This document shows positions 38,119 to 46,902 of a DNA stretch of 64,000 nt, one piece after another; position 1 is the first letter of the stretch; each line of letters begins with the position of its first letter. The position numbers were made by a program, and so were the translations under genes. The DNA is from Stappia sp. ES.058. GTDB lineage: Bacteria > Pseudomonadota > Alphaproteobacteria > Rhizobiales > Stappiaceae. The notes beneath the pieces were generated by a model. That model had not been told where the DNA came from. It did not search any database and saw only the letters and a program-made list of their open reading frames with translations. The stretch lies in the NCBI RefSeq assembly GCF_900105595.1, contig NZ_LT629784.1, forward strand, positions 4,507,001-4,571,000, in the 5' to 3' direction.

Positions 38119-39191
38119 TGCTCTATGCCTTTCAAGATGGTGAGAAACCGCGCGGCTTGCGTGTCCCAGCCGGGCAGGCGCGCGACATGCGCCCGCGCGC
38201 CGCGCGACAGCGCAAGACGTTCGCCGGGCGTGTCGGCAAACCGGGCAAGGGCATCGGCGACCGCCGCGACGTCGCCAACCGGCAAAACGATGCCGGCCGT
38301 TTCCGGCACGGTATCGCGCACCGCGCCGTCACCGGTCGCGATCACCGGCAGGCCATGGGCCATCGCCTCGACGAAGGCCATGCCATAGCCCTCGTAGAGC
38401 GTTGTCAGCACGAAAAGATCCGCCGCCCGGTAGAGCGCGTCGAGCGCCTCGCGTGGCAAGGCCCCGTGGAGCGTGACCTTTTCTTCCAGCCCGAGCCGCG
38501 CGATCAACACGCGGATTTCTGCAGCGTGGTCCGGATCGAGGTCGGCGCTTCCCGCGATGTCGAGCCGGATGTCGCGGCGGGCGAGCCGGCTCACCGCATC
38601 GAGCAGCGTCGCATGGTCCTTGCGCGGGATCAGCGATCCGACACTGAGAAGCCGCAGCGGACCGGCGCCGTCTCTCGGCCTTTTCGCAGGGGCGCTCGCG
38701 ACGATCTCGACGCCCGGCTCGACGACGCTGACGGCTTCGGCCGCGACGCCCAAGGTGTCGCGCACACTGCGTGCGGTCGCCGCACTCGTCGTCACCACAT
38801 GCCGGACGTGGGCGAGGGCTGCCCGTTCCGCCGCGATCAGCGCGCGGGCGGCCGCCTCCTCCAGTCCGCTTTCATGCCCCAGCGGATGATGCAGCAGTGC
38901 AACGAGCCGAAGCCGGTCGGCATGGGGCGATAGTTCCTCGGCCATCACGCCGCAGGCCAGCCCGTCGATCACGGTGAGCCGCCCGTCCGGCAGGGCCGCC
39001 AGCGTTGTTCGCGCTTTTGCGCGTACGTCCGCATTCGGGGCGGGGTATCCGGGACCGAGCGAACGGGTCTCGACGCGCAAGCCCGCCCGCTCGAGCGCTG
39101 CGATCAGCGCCCGGTCGTAAATATAGCCGCCGGTCGGCGTCGCCAGATCGCCCGGATAGAGAAACGTCAGGTCTGGCGCGTCGGCGCGCAT
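38115..39191 (-). CDS. GT4-family glycosyltransferase
   Basis: A 358-residue GT-B enzyme with LTFLYPGDLATPTGGYIYDRAL at the N-terminus and the donor-binding blocks LLSVGSLIPRKDHATLLDAVS and FVLTTLYEGYGMAFVEAMAHGLPVIA. It shares one base with the PTPS-like gene upstream and 4 nt with the methyltransferase downstream. A glycosyltransferase beside a GH2 glycosidase in the neighbouring operon hints that the product of this locus is glycosylated. Confidence 0.87.
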   Translation of the reverse strand: MRADAPDLTFLYPGDLATPTGGYIYDRALIAALERAGLRVETRSLGPGYPAPNADVRAKARTTLAALPDGRLTVIDGLACGVMAEELSPHADRLRLVALLHHPLGHESGLEEAAARALIAAERAALAHVRHVVTTSAATARSVRDTLGVAAEAVSVVEPGVEIVASAPAKRPRDGAGPLRLLSVGSLIPRKDHATLLDAVSRLARRDIRLDIAGSADLDPDHAAEIRVLIARLGLEEKVTLHGALPREALDALYRAADLFVLTTLYEGYGMAFVEAMAHGLPVIATGDGAVRDTVPETAGIVLPVGDVAAVADALARFADTPGERLALSRGARAHVARLPGWDTQAARFLTILKGIEQ

Positions 39192-39589
39192 CAGATTTCG
39201 GCTTCGTACCAGGCCCGCGCGACGTGGGATTCGTGCAGGGTGACGCGGATCGCATGCAGCTCGGCGCCGGGACGCCCGAGCCGGTCGGCGCGCGCGGCCG
39301 TCGCGAGCGCATCGAAGATGTGCCGGGTCAGGAACTCGGTCGTGGTGTTCTTGCCCTTGAACGCCGGTACCTCGTCGAGGTTCTGGAAGTTCAGCGGCTC
39401 CAGCGTTTCCTTCAGCACCTCATGGGCGCGGCCGATGTCGATGACGATGCCGTTTGCGTCGAGATCGCGGGCGAGAAAGGCGGCGTCGACCACGAAGGTG
39501 GCGCCATGCATCTTCTGCGCCGGGCCGAAGACCTCGCCCTTGAAGGAATGGGCGATCATGATGTGGTCGCGAACTTCAACACTGTGCAT
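39191..39589 (-). CDS. 6-pyruvoyl-tetrahydropterin synthase-like protein lacking catalytic residues
   Basis: A 132-residue T-fold protein related to QueD/PTPS. The first zinc histidine (IMIAHSF) and the glutamate of NTTTEFL are kept. Against the QueD pattern CxxxHGH, this protein has AQKMHGA: the catalytic cysteine and the last zinc histidine are both alanine, and the LDH catalytic pair is replaced in LEPLNFQNLDE. It is therefore unlikely to be a pterin synthase. It starts 35 bp after the dehydrogenase gene. A binding or altered catalytic role in the carrier-protein pathway is possible. Confidence 0.82.
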   Translation of the reverse strand: MHSVEVRDHIMIAHSFKGEVFGPAQKMHGATFVVDAAFLARDLDANGIVIDIGRAHEVLKETLEPLNFQNLDEVPAFKGKNTTTEFLTRHIFDALATAARADRLGRPGAELHAIRVTLHESHVARAWYEAEI

Positions 39590-39624
39590 TGGGATACTCC
39601 AGAAACGTCGGGAAAACCGGGCCG

Positions 39625-40644
39625 TCAGTCGGTGTGGGCCGGTGTGTCGTAGGAAATCAGCGGCATCCGTCCATCGCCCTCGGGACCGAGCAGGGCCGGA
39701 ATGCGGGTTGCCGCTTCTGTCAGCGCAACGGGCGGCGAAATCAGGGCGTCGAGCGCGGGTTCACGCAAAAGTGAAAGCGCGGCCTCAAGCCGTCGCCGGT
39801 AGGTCCAGCGCGGTTGGCGCTCCGGCGGAATGCGCCCGACCTGGCTGGAGCGCAGCGTCAGCCGCCGGCTGTGAAAGGCGCCGCCCAGCGTCGCGGTGAC
39901 CGGGGCGGTGCCATACCAGCTCATCTCGACGACGCGGGCCTCGGTCCCGGCCAGCGAAAGCGCGGTATCGAGCCCGTCGGGATGGCCGCTGGCGTGATAG
40001 ACGAGGTCCTGGTCTTCCGGCGCGGCGTCGGGCGTTGCGAAACCGGCGCCGAGCGACGTCGCCGGCGCTTCGCGCGACGGATCGGTATCGATGACGGTCA
40101 CCCGCGTGCCGGGAATGCCGGCGGCGAGGTGGGCGACGAGCAGGCCGACGATTCCGCCGCCGACCACGGCAATGTGATCCCCCGGTGAGGCCCCGCCGTC
40201 CCATAACCCGTTGAGCGCGGTTTCCATATTGGCCGCAAGGATGCCGCGCGCGGCCGGCACGTCAGCCGGCAGCGGGACCGCGGCGTCGGCGGGAACGGTG
40301 TAAAGGGACTGATGGGGATGAAGCACGAAAACGGTCTCGCCGAGCCGGTCGGGCGCGCCGGCAATGATCTCGCCGACGCTGGCGTAGCCGTATTTGACCG
40401 GGAAGGGGAAGTCGCCTTCCTGAAACGGCGCGCGCATGCGGTTCCATTCGCTTTCCGGCACCTTGCCGGACAGCACCAGCCGTTCGGTGCCGGGACTGAC
40501 GCCGCTGAAGCGCGTGCGCACGCACACCTCGTCGGTACCCGGCGCAGACACGGTTTCGCTGCGAAGCGCCATGCGACCGGTCTCGATGGACCACAAGGCC
40601 TGCGTTTCGCACGGAAATTTTTTCGTGATTGTGCGGTGCGTCAC
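39625..40644 (-). CDS. Medium-chain dehydrogenase/reductase, zinc-site-poor
   Basis: A 339-residue MDR-fold protein. The N-terminal domain has RTRFSGVSPGTERLVLSG, where the usual catalytic zinc cysteine and GHE are not present, as in BchC-like members; the nucleotide-binding block is HIAVVGGGIVGLLVAHLAAG, followed by VIDTDPSR with an acidic residue favouring NAD. First gene of the minus-strand operon ending at 37315. The 88 bp between it and opgH holds divergent promoters. Substrate unknown. Confidence 0.8.
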   Translation of the reverse strand: MTHRTITKKFPCETQALWSIETGRMALRSETVSAPGTDEVCVRTRFSGVSPGTERLVLSGKVPESEWNRMRAPFQEGDFPFPVKYGYASVGEIIAGAPDRLGETVFVLHPHQSLYTVPADAAVPLPADVPAARGILAANMETALNGLWDGGASPGDHIAVVGGGIVGLLVAHLAAGIPGTRVTVIDTDPSREAPATSLGAGFATPDAAPEDQDLVYHASGHPDGLDTALSLAGTEARVVEMSWYGTAPVTATLGGAFHSRRLTLRSSQVGRIPPERQPRWTYRRRLEAALSLLREPALDALISPPVALTEAATRIPALLGPEGDGRMPLISYDTPAHTD

Positions 40645-40732
40645 AAATCCTCCTCAGTCGCGCGCAACGTATAGCCCAACGGACTGGCCGCCGCATCGGG
40701 GGTCTCCTTCTTATATGTGCAAAGGTCGTTGT

Positions 40733-42625
40733 ATGTTTCAAAAGCACCTTCCGCATTTTCTGACGCCGGACCCTGCCGGACTTGGTCGCTCGTTTGAAGC
40801 GCCCGGGTCCGATACGCCGCATATCCCGGTTGATGCGCGCCGTCTTGCGATCCGCCGCACCGTCTTCGCATCGCTGGTTCTGGCGACCGTGGCCGCGCTG
40901 ACGGCGCTTCTGGTCGTCAGTTTTTCCGGCGACGGCGTCAGTTGGGCCGAGATGCTTATGATCGGCTGTTTTCTGCTGACGCTGCCCTGGACCGCGATCG
41001 GGTTCTGGAATGCGGCGATCGGACTGACGCTGATGCGCACCAGACGCGATCCGGTGGCAGCGGTCTGCCCGATCGCGCCGGGCGACACGCGTGCGAAAAG
41101 CCGTGCCTCGACCGCGATCCTGTCGTGCATCCGCAATGAGGATGTCGATCAGGTTGCCGTCCATCTCGATGCCATGCTGGCGGATCTCGCCCGCACCCGC
41201 CATGCCGACGGCTTCACGTTGTATGTGTTGAGCGATACCGATCGGCCGGAGATCGCCGCCAAGGAAGACGCGGTTTTCGCGGCCCTGGCCGATCGCTGGG
41301 CCGATGTCCTGCCGGTTACCTACCGCCGCAGAGACGACAATCCGGGCTTCAAGGCCGGCAACATCCGCGATTTTTGCCTGCGTTGGGGCGCCCGCCATGA
41401 TTATGCACTGGTGCTCGATGCCGACAGCTTCATGTCGGGTGCCGCCATTGTCGATATGGTTGCAAAGATGGACGCCAATCCGCGTCTCGGCATCCTGCAG
41501 ACCCTGGTCGTCGGCATGCCCACCAGCAGCGCCTTCGCACGGATCTTCCAGTTCGGCATGCGGCTCGGCATGCGTTCCTATACCCTCGGCAGCGCCTGGT
41601 GGCAGGGCGATTGCGGCCCCTACTGGGGGCACAATGCGATCCTCAGGGTGAAACCTTTCACCGAGGCCTGCCACTTGCCGAAACTCTCGGGCAAGGGGCC
41701 GCTTTCGGGCTGGATCCTGAGCCACGACCAGGTCGAAGCGGTCTTGATGCGCCGCGCCGGCTACGAGGTGCGCGCGATCCCGCGCGAGACGGAGAGCTTT
41801 GAGGAAAATCCGCCGAATGCGCTGGAGTTCATCCGCCGCGAACTGCGCTGGTGCCAGGGCAACCTCCAGTATATCAAGCTGCTCGGCCTGCCGGGCCTGC
41901 TGCCCACCAGCCGGGTGCAGATGGTGCTGGCGATCCTGATGTTCGTCTCCGCGCCGGCCTGGCTCTTGTTCATGGCAACGGGTGCTGCGATCGTCGCATT
42001 CGGCGGGCATGAGCTCGTGCGCTTCGAGCAGACCTCGGGCTTCGCGCTTTTTATCGTGATCCTGACGATGATTTTCGCCCCCAAGATCGCGACCGTGATC
42101 GACATTCTTCTCGACCGGCGTCTGCGCGCGGCCTTCGGCGGGCCGCTTCGCATCGTCCTGAGCGCGCTGTCGGAGATCGTCTTCGCGGCCCTCATGGCGC
42201 CTGTTGTCGCCGTCGCCGTGTCGCTCTTCGTCGCCGGCCTGCCGTTCGGCAAGGCGATGGGCTGGGGCGCTCAGGTGCGCGATACGCGTGCCTTGCCGCT
42301 TGGCCTTTGCCTTTCGCGGTTGTGGCCGCAGATGGTCTTCGGCTTTGCCGGTTTCGCCTGGGCGGCAGCCTTCGCGCCGGACCTCTTCTGGCCGCTCCTG
42401 CCGGTGATCCTCGGTCCCGCCATCGCCGTTCCGCTGGCGCTTGGCACCTCGGGCGAGTGGATCGGACGGCTGGCGCTGGCGACGCGCCTCTGGCGTCTGC
42501 CGGAGGAAACGGCTCCGCCTGAGTGCCTGCTGCCGCTGCGCCTCTCCGCCCATACGGCGCTGGGCGTCGCCTTCGTCCCGCCCCGCGCCTTTTTCGAGCC
42601 GGAGCTGGAAAAGGCGGAGGCGTGA
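40733..42625 (+). CDS. opgH: Periplasmic glucan glucosyltransferase OpgH/MdoH
   Basis: The ATG at 40733, with AAAGG 8 nt upstream, is preferred to the in-frame ATG at 40715. The 630-residue protein has two N-terminal transmembrane helices (about 45-65 and 75-100), a GT2 catalytic domain with VLDADSFMSG as the DxD-type region and RRELRWCQGNLQY as the QRxRW-like motif, and several C-terminal helices. OpgH polymerises UDP-glucose into osmoregulated periplasmic glucan. No opgG is adjacent; an opgC gene lies 7 kb downstream. Confidence 0.92.
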   Translation: MFQKHLPHFLTPDPAGLGRSFEAPGSDTPHIPVDARRLAIRRTVFASLVLATVAALTALLVVSFSGDGVSWAEMLMIGCFLLTLPWTAIGFWNAAIGLTLMRTRRDPVAAVCPIAPGDTRAKSRASTAILSCIRNEDVDQVAVHLDAMLADLARTRHADGFTLYVLSDTDRPEIAAKEDAVFAALADRWADVLPVTYRRRDDNPGFKAGNIRDFCLRWGARHDYALVLDADSFMSGAAIVDMVAKMDANPRLGILQTLVVGMPTSSAFARIFQFGMRLGMRSYTLGSAWWQGDCGPYWGHNAILRVKPFTEACHLPKLSGKGPLSGWILSHDQVEAVLMRRAGYEVRAIPRETESFEENPPNALEFIRRELRWCQGNLQYIKLLGLPGLLPTSRVQMVLAILMFVSAPAWLLFMATGAAIVAFGGHELVRFEQTSGFALFIVILTMIFAPKIATVIDILLDRRLRAAFGGPLRIVLSALSEIVFAALMAPVVAVAVSLFVAGLPFGKAMGWGAQVRDTRALPLGLCLSRLWPQMVFGFAGFAWAAAFAPDLFWPLLPVILGPAIAVPLALGTSGEWIGRLALATRLWRLPEETAPPECLLPLRLSAHTALGVAFVPPRAFFEPELEKAEA

Positions 42626-42794
42626 GCCATGGCCGGATCACGCCGGCGTGACGCGGTTTGCCGGTTTCGTCTCGCTTCGTTGATTTGAGCGGAGCGGGCG
42701 CAGCTCCCACGTTCAAGGCATCGGGGCCGGATGACCGGCTCCGGGCGTCGCAAACCTGCCGGCATTGGCGGGTCGCTATCGGGAGTTCCTGTCC

Positions 42795-43298
42795 ATGTCC
42801 GCCTCCGCCGTTTCCGCCGTCCGGCCGCATCAAGGCCTGTTTCCCCCGCTGACGCTCGCGACGCTCGCGACCGCGATCCTCGCCGGGCTTCTCGCCGATG
42901 GCGCCTGGGAGATCTGGGCACGGTTCATCACGCCCTTGTGGGTCGGCGGCCCCTTGCAGCCGGCAGCCCTCGTTCAGTCTGTGTTCGGGTTTCAAAGTTT
43001 CGCGCTTGCCGAGGTTGTGCATCTCGTGGTCGGCATCGTCTTCTATCCACTCGGCTATCTCTTCGTTGCCAGGCCGATCGCCGACCGGTTCCTGCCATTC
43101 CTGCCCTGGCCGGTGGTCGCACTGGGGTTCGGTGTCGGTCTCTGGGTCTTCGCGCTTTACATCATGGCCCATCTGATTGCCGGACTGCCGCCGTTTCTCG
43201 GCTTCATCCAGTTGACCTGGGCCTCGCTGGTCGGGCATCTCATCTTCGGTCTCGTCTGCGGCGCCGTCGTGCGATGGCGGACCGGGGCCACGGGCTGA
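42795..43298 (+). CDS. Unrecognised four-helix membrane protein
   Basis: A 167-residue hydrophobic protein with about four transmembrane helices (roughly 18-40, 60-85, 95-120 and 135-158). No motif known to me is present. It follows opgH by 170 bp on the same strand and precedes a CoA-transferase gene by 33 bp. The 170-bp gap upstream shows no convincing gene. Confidence 0.62.
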   Translation: MSASAVSAVRPHQGLFPPLTLATLATAILAGLLADGAWEIWARFITPLWVGGPLQPAALVQSVFGFQSFALAEVVHLVVGIVFYPLGYLFVARPIADRFLPFLPWPVVALGFGVGLWVFALYIMAHLIAGLPPFLGFIQLTWASLVGHLIFGLVCGAVVRWRTGATG

Positions 43299-43331
43299 TT
43301 TCTCCCCTCCCTTGAAAGGACCTTCGCGCCG

Positions 43332-44633
43332 GTGACGACCTCTTTTGAGACTGATTCCCCGCCCGATCCGTCCGGCGACATGCCACGAGGCCCGCTCACG
43401 GGCCTCGTCGTGCTCGATCTGTCGCGCATTCTCGCAGGCCCCACCGCCACGCAATTGCTGGGCGATCTCGGCGCCACCGTGTGGAAGATCGAACGCCCGG
43501 GCACGGGCGACGACACGCGCGGCTGGGGCCCGCCCTTTCTCAAGGATGCGCAAGGAAACGACACGCGGGAGAGCGCCTACTACCTTTCCGCCAATCGCAA
43601 CAAGCGCTCGCTCGCCATCGACATCGCGGCGCCCGAGGGGCGGGATCTTCTGCGACGGCTTGCGGGCAAGGCCGATGTCCTGATCGAGAATTTCAAGGTC
43701 GGCGATCTCGCCCGGCGCGGGCTTGGCTATGAGGATCTCAGGCCGCTGAACCCCGGGCTGATCTACTGCTCGATTTCCGGCTTCGGCCAGACCGGTCCCT
43801 ATGCGGCGCGCGCCGGCTATGATTTCCTGATCCAGGGGATGGGCGGGCTGATGTCGCTGACCGGGCGTCCGGACGAGGAGGGCGGCGAACCGACCAAGGC
43901 GGGCGTCGGCATCGCCGACGTCATGTGCGGCATGTATGCCTCCAACGCCATCCTGGCAGCCCTTCATCACCGCACGGCAACGGGCGAGGGCCAGCACATC
44001 GACGTCGCCCTGCTCGACACGCAGGTCGCCTGGCTGATCAACCAGGGCGTTGCCTATCTGACCGACGGCGCGGTTCCGCCCCGGCGCGGCAACGCCCATC
44101 CCGCAATCGTGCCCTATAACGCCTATCCGGCGCGCGACGGGTCGTTCATCCTGGCGGTCGGAAACGACGCGCAGTTCCGCCGTTTCTGCGAGGTCGCCGG
44201 CGCGCCGGCGCTTGCCGACGATCCGCGCTTTTCGACGAACGCGCAGCGCGTGCGCAACCGCGTGGTGCTTGAACCGGAAATCGAGCGGCTGACGCGCACC
44301 CGCGATGCCGCCGACTGGATCGCGGTGCTGGAGGCCGCCGGCGTGCCCTGCGGGCCGATAAACGATGTCGGCGAGGTCTTCGCCGATCCGCAGGTGCGCC
44401 ATCGCGGCATGCGCATCTCGATGCCGCATGAGAAACGCGCCAAGGGCAGCGTCGATTTGATCGGCAATCCGCTGAACCTCTCAAGAACGCCGGTGAGCTA
44501 CCGCCACGCGCCGCCGGAACTCGGCGCGGACACGCAAGCCGTGCTTCGTTCGGCGCTGGAGCTTGACGACGCGGAGCTGGAGCGCCTGACGGCGGAAGGC
44601 GCCTTCGGCGCGCAAGGAGACGAGACAAAATGA
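43332..44633 (+). CDS. CoA-transferase, family III (CaiB/BaiF)
   Basis: A 433-residue protein of the formyl-CoA transferase family. GLVVLDLSRILAGPTATQLLGDLGATVWKIERPGTGDDTR is the N-terminal block, and the catalytic aspartate is in GVGIADVMCGMYASNA. GTG start at 43332; the stop overlaps the following TPP-enzyme gene by 4 nt. A CoA-transferase coupled to a TPP-dependent enzyme recalls the formyl-CoA transferase/oxalyl-CoA decarboxylase pair, but the partner looks more like an acetolactate synthase, so the substrate stays open. Confidence 0.88.
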   Translation: MTTSFETDSPPDPSGDMPRGPLTGLVVLDLSRILAGPTATQLLGDLGATVWKIERPGTGDDTRGWGPPFLKDAQGNDTRESAYYLSANRNKRSLAIDIAAPEGRDLLRRLAGKADVLIENFKVGDLARRGLGYEDLRPLNPGLIYCSISGFGQTGPYAARAGYDFLIQGMGGLMSLTGRPDEEGGEPTKAGVGIADVMCGMYASNAILAALHHRTATGEGQHIDVALLDTQVAWLINQGVAYLTDGAVPPRRGNAHPAIVPYNAYPARDGSFILAVGNDAQFRRFCEVAGAPALADDPRFSTNAQRVRNRVVLEPEIERLTRTRDAADWIAVLEAAGVPCGPINDVGEVFADPQVRHRGMRISMPHEKRAKGSVDLIGNPLNLSRTPVSYRHAPPELGADTQAVLRSALELDDAELERLTAEGAFGAQGDETK

Positions 44634-46294
44634 CGACGGATGCGGGGACAACGGATGGGGGGACAACGGGTGCCGGACTGATCGCGCAAAAGCTTCGTCA
44701 GGCCGGCTGTCGCCATGCCTTCGGCATTCCCGGCGGCGAGGTTCTCGCGCTGATGGACGCGCTGGAAAGCGCCGGCATCGCCTTTCATCTGGTCAAGCAC
44801 GAGAACGCCGGCGGCTTCATGGCCGAGGGCGTGTGGCACGCCGAGGCCCGCGAAACGGGAACGCGCGCCGGGCCGGGCGTGCTGCTCGCAACGCTCGGGC
44901 CGGGTGTCGCCAATGCGGTCAATGTGGTCGCCAACGCCTGGCAGGACCGGGTGCCGCTGATCTTCCTGACCGGCTGCGTCGATGCGGCGGAGGCCGAAAC
45001 CTACACCCATCAGGTGTTCGACCATCAGCAGCTGTTGCGCCCCATCGTCAAGGCAAGCTTCCGCGCAAGCCCCGGCGCGCTCGGCGCCATGATGGACAAG
45101 GCGCTCCGCATCGCGCTCGACGGCCAGCCGGGGCCGGTGCATGTCGACGTGCCGATCTCGGTCGCGGAAAGCACAACCGACGAGGCGCTGCGTCCCTTGC
45201 CGGCCGGAATCTCTCCCGACGACCTGCGTCCGTTCGGTCCGACGCTCGATGCGGCGCGGGCGCTTTTCGCCGGTGCAAAACGCCCGATTGCGATTGCCGG
45301 CGTCGATGCGGTCAACGAGGGCGCGGGCGATGCCGTCGCCGCCTTCTGCCGCGATCATTCCGTCCCGCTCGTCACCACCTACAAGGGCAAGGGGCTGCTC
45401 GACGAGGCCGATCCGCTGGCGCTTGGCGGAGCCGGCCTGTCGCCGCGCGCCGATGCGCATCTTCTGCCGCTCTTCAAGGCCTCCGATTGCATCCTGCTCC
45501 TGGGGTACGATCCCATCGAGATGCGCATCAACTGGCGCGATCCCTGGGATCATGACGCGCCGGTGATCGAGATTGCCGCGACCCCGCGCTCGCACGGCAT
45601 GCACGGCGTGAAGCATCCGCTCGCCTCCGGCGTCGCGGCCGGGCTGGATGCGCTGGCCGATGGCGTTGCCGCCACGCCGTCCTGGGAGGGCGGCGAGATC
45701 GCCGCCGCGAAGGCAGCCCTTGCCACGCAATTCGAGCCCGAGCCGGAGGGCTGGGGGCCGGCCCGTGTCTTCCAAACTCTGCGCGACGTCTTGCCGGCGG
45801 AGACGGTCGCCACCGCCGACAGCGGCGCGCACCGCATCCTGGTCTCGCAGATCTGGCAGACGGCGGTGCCGCGCGGCATGCTGCAATCCTCCGCGCTCTG
45901 CACGATGGCTTGCGCGCTGCCGCTCGGCATGGGGCAGAAACTTGCCGATCCGCAAAGGCCCGTGATCGTCTTCGTCGGCGACGCCGGGCTGGAAATGGGC
46001 CTCGGTGAACTGGCGACGCTGCGCGACATGCGCCTGCCGGTGATCGTCTGCGTGCTGGTCGACGAAAGCCTGGCGCTGATCGAGATGAAACAGCGCGCCG
46101 GCCAGCGGGCCAATGTCGGCGTCGATTTCGATGGCACGGATTTCCCCGCACTTGCCAACGTTCTCGGTGGGCACGGCGTGTGGGTGGACGACGCCGAAAC
46201 GCTCAGGCGCGAGGCGACGGCGGCGCTCGACCGCGACGGCTACACGCTGCTGGCCTGCCGCATCGGTCGCCGCGCCTACGACGGCAAGTTCTAG
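44630..46294 (+). CDS. Thiamine-pyrophosphate-dependent enzyme, acetolactate synthase-like
   Basis: A 554-residue protein with the three TPP-enzyme domains. The catalytic glutamate is in FHLVKHENAGGFMAEG, ATLGPGVANAVNVVANAWQDRVPLIFLTG is the Pyr-domain signature, and the TPP/magnesium site is VGDAGLEMGLGELATL. The N-terminus has a short threonine/glycine repeat encoded by a roughly 15-nt DNA repeat. Coupled to the CoA-transferase gene. No small ALS subunit is nearby, so branched-chain synthesis is unlikely; a decarboxylase or carboligase acting with the CoA-transferase is more plausible. Confidence 0.85.
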   Translation: MTTDAGTTDGGTTGAGLIAQKLRQAGCRHAFGIPGGEVLALMDALESAGIAFHLVKHENAGGFMAEGVWHAEARETGTRAGPGVLLATLGPGVANAVNVVANAWQDRVPLIFLTGCVDAAEAETYTHQVFDHQQLLRPIVKASFRASPGALGAMMDKALRIALDGQPGPVHVDVPISVAESTTDEALRPLPAGISPDDLRPFGPTLDAARALFAGAKRPIAIAGVDAVNEGAGDAVAAFCRDHSVPLVTTYKGKGLLDEADPLALGGAGLSPRADAHLLPLFKASDCILLLGYDPIEMRINWRDPWDHDAPVIEIAATPRSHGMHGVKHPLASGVAAGLDALADGVAATPSWEGGEIAAAKAALATQFEPEPEGWGPARVFQTLRDVLPAETVATADSGAHRILVSQIWQTAVPRGMLQSSALCTMACALPLGMGQKLADPQRPVIVFVGDAGLEMGLGELATLRDMRLPVIVCVLVDESLALIEMKQRAGQRANVGVDFDGTDFPALANVLGGHGVWVDDAETLRREATAALDRDGYTLLACRIGRRAYDGKF

Positions 46295-46303
46295 CGTAGA
46301 AAC

Positions 46304-46795
46304 TCAGTTCGTCGCGTCTTCGGCAATCGCCTTGAACACCGCGTCGAGCTCGCCGGCCAGCGTTTCCAGCGCGTCGCCGCCTTCCGCCAGATAGGGCGCG
46401 AAGACGAAGCTCGGGTGCTTGTACGACAGCGTCGCCCCGCCGTCTGTGTCTTCCGTGACATAGAAGCGGATCGGCGCCTCGATACCGGCAGCAACGCTCG
46501 CCTTCAGCATCCGCCTTGCATAGTCGTTGCGGTAGACGCCGATCACCCGGTTGCCGGGAATGGTGACGCCCTGCATCTTCGCGCCCGCGGACGCGCTGGC
46601 CTGGGTGACGAGCCCCATTTCGGCCGCCTCGATCGCGGCCGTGAGGCTTTCCACCAGTTCGGAAAAGGCCGTGTCGGTGTCGATCACCGTCCAGCCGTCG
46701 CGCGGCGCGAGCTCGCCTTGCGCGGAGGCGGGACCGGCAGCATGGGAAAAGGCCGCCAGCATCAAGGCGGCGGCAAGGGACGTGAGACGGGTCAT
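46304..46795 (-). CDS. DUF302 domain protein, exported
   Basis: The ATG at 46795 gives a 163-residue protein with a signal peptide (hydrophobic 5-18, ending GPASAQG). The rest is one DUF302 domain: FSELVESLTAAIEAAEMGLVTQASAS, then IPGNRVIGVYRNDYARRMLKASVAAGIEAPIRFYVTE. DUF302 proteins are periplasmic or secreted small proteins of unknown or heme/sulfur-related function. It lies beside the YeeE transporter gene on the same strand. Confidence 0.82.
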   Translation of the reverse strand: MTRLTSLAAALMLAAFSHAAGPASAQGELAPRDGWTVIDTDTAFSELVESLTAAIEAAEMGLVTQASASAGAKMQGVTIPGNRVIGVYRNDYARRMLKASVAAGIEAPIRFYVTEDTDGGATLSYKHPSFVFAPYLAEGGDALETLAGELDAVFKAIAEDATN

Positions 46796-46902
46796 GACGG
46801 ATCGGCTCCCTTCAGGAAATGAACGGAAGCCGACCCTAGTGGAGATTGTCGCCCACACCGCACACGCGCCGATCACGCCTGATCACGATGTGGCGGGCCG
46901 GG

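Noticed and set aside
40262..42553. Long minus-strand open frame opposite opgH
   Set aside because: It is antisense to a clear GT2 gene and its translation is a low-complexity Arg/Gly/Ala/Gln sequence typical of shadow frames in GC-rich DNA.
44630..44690. Short 15-nt repeats at the start of the TPP-enzyme gene as a regulatory repeat
   Set aside because: They encode an in-frame Thr/Gly-rich N-terminus and probably reflect slippage; no separate function is supported.
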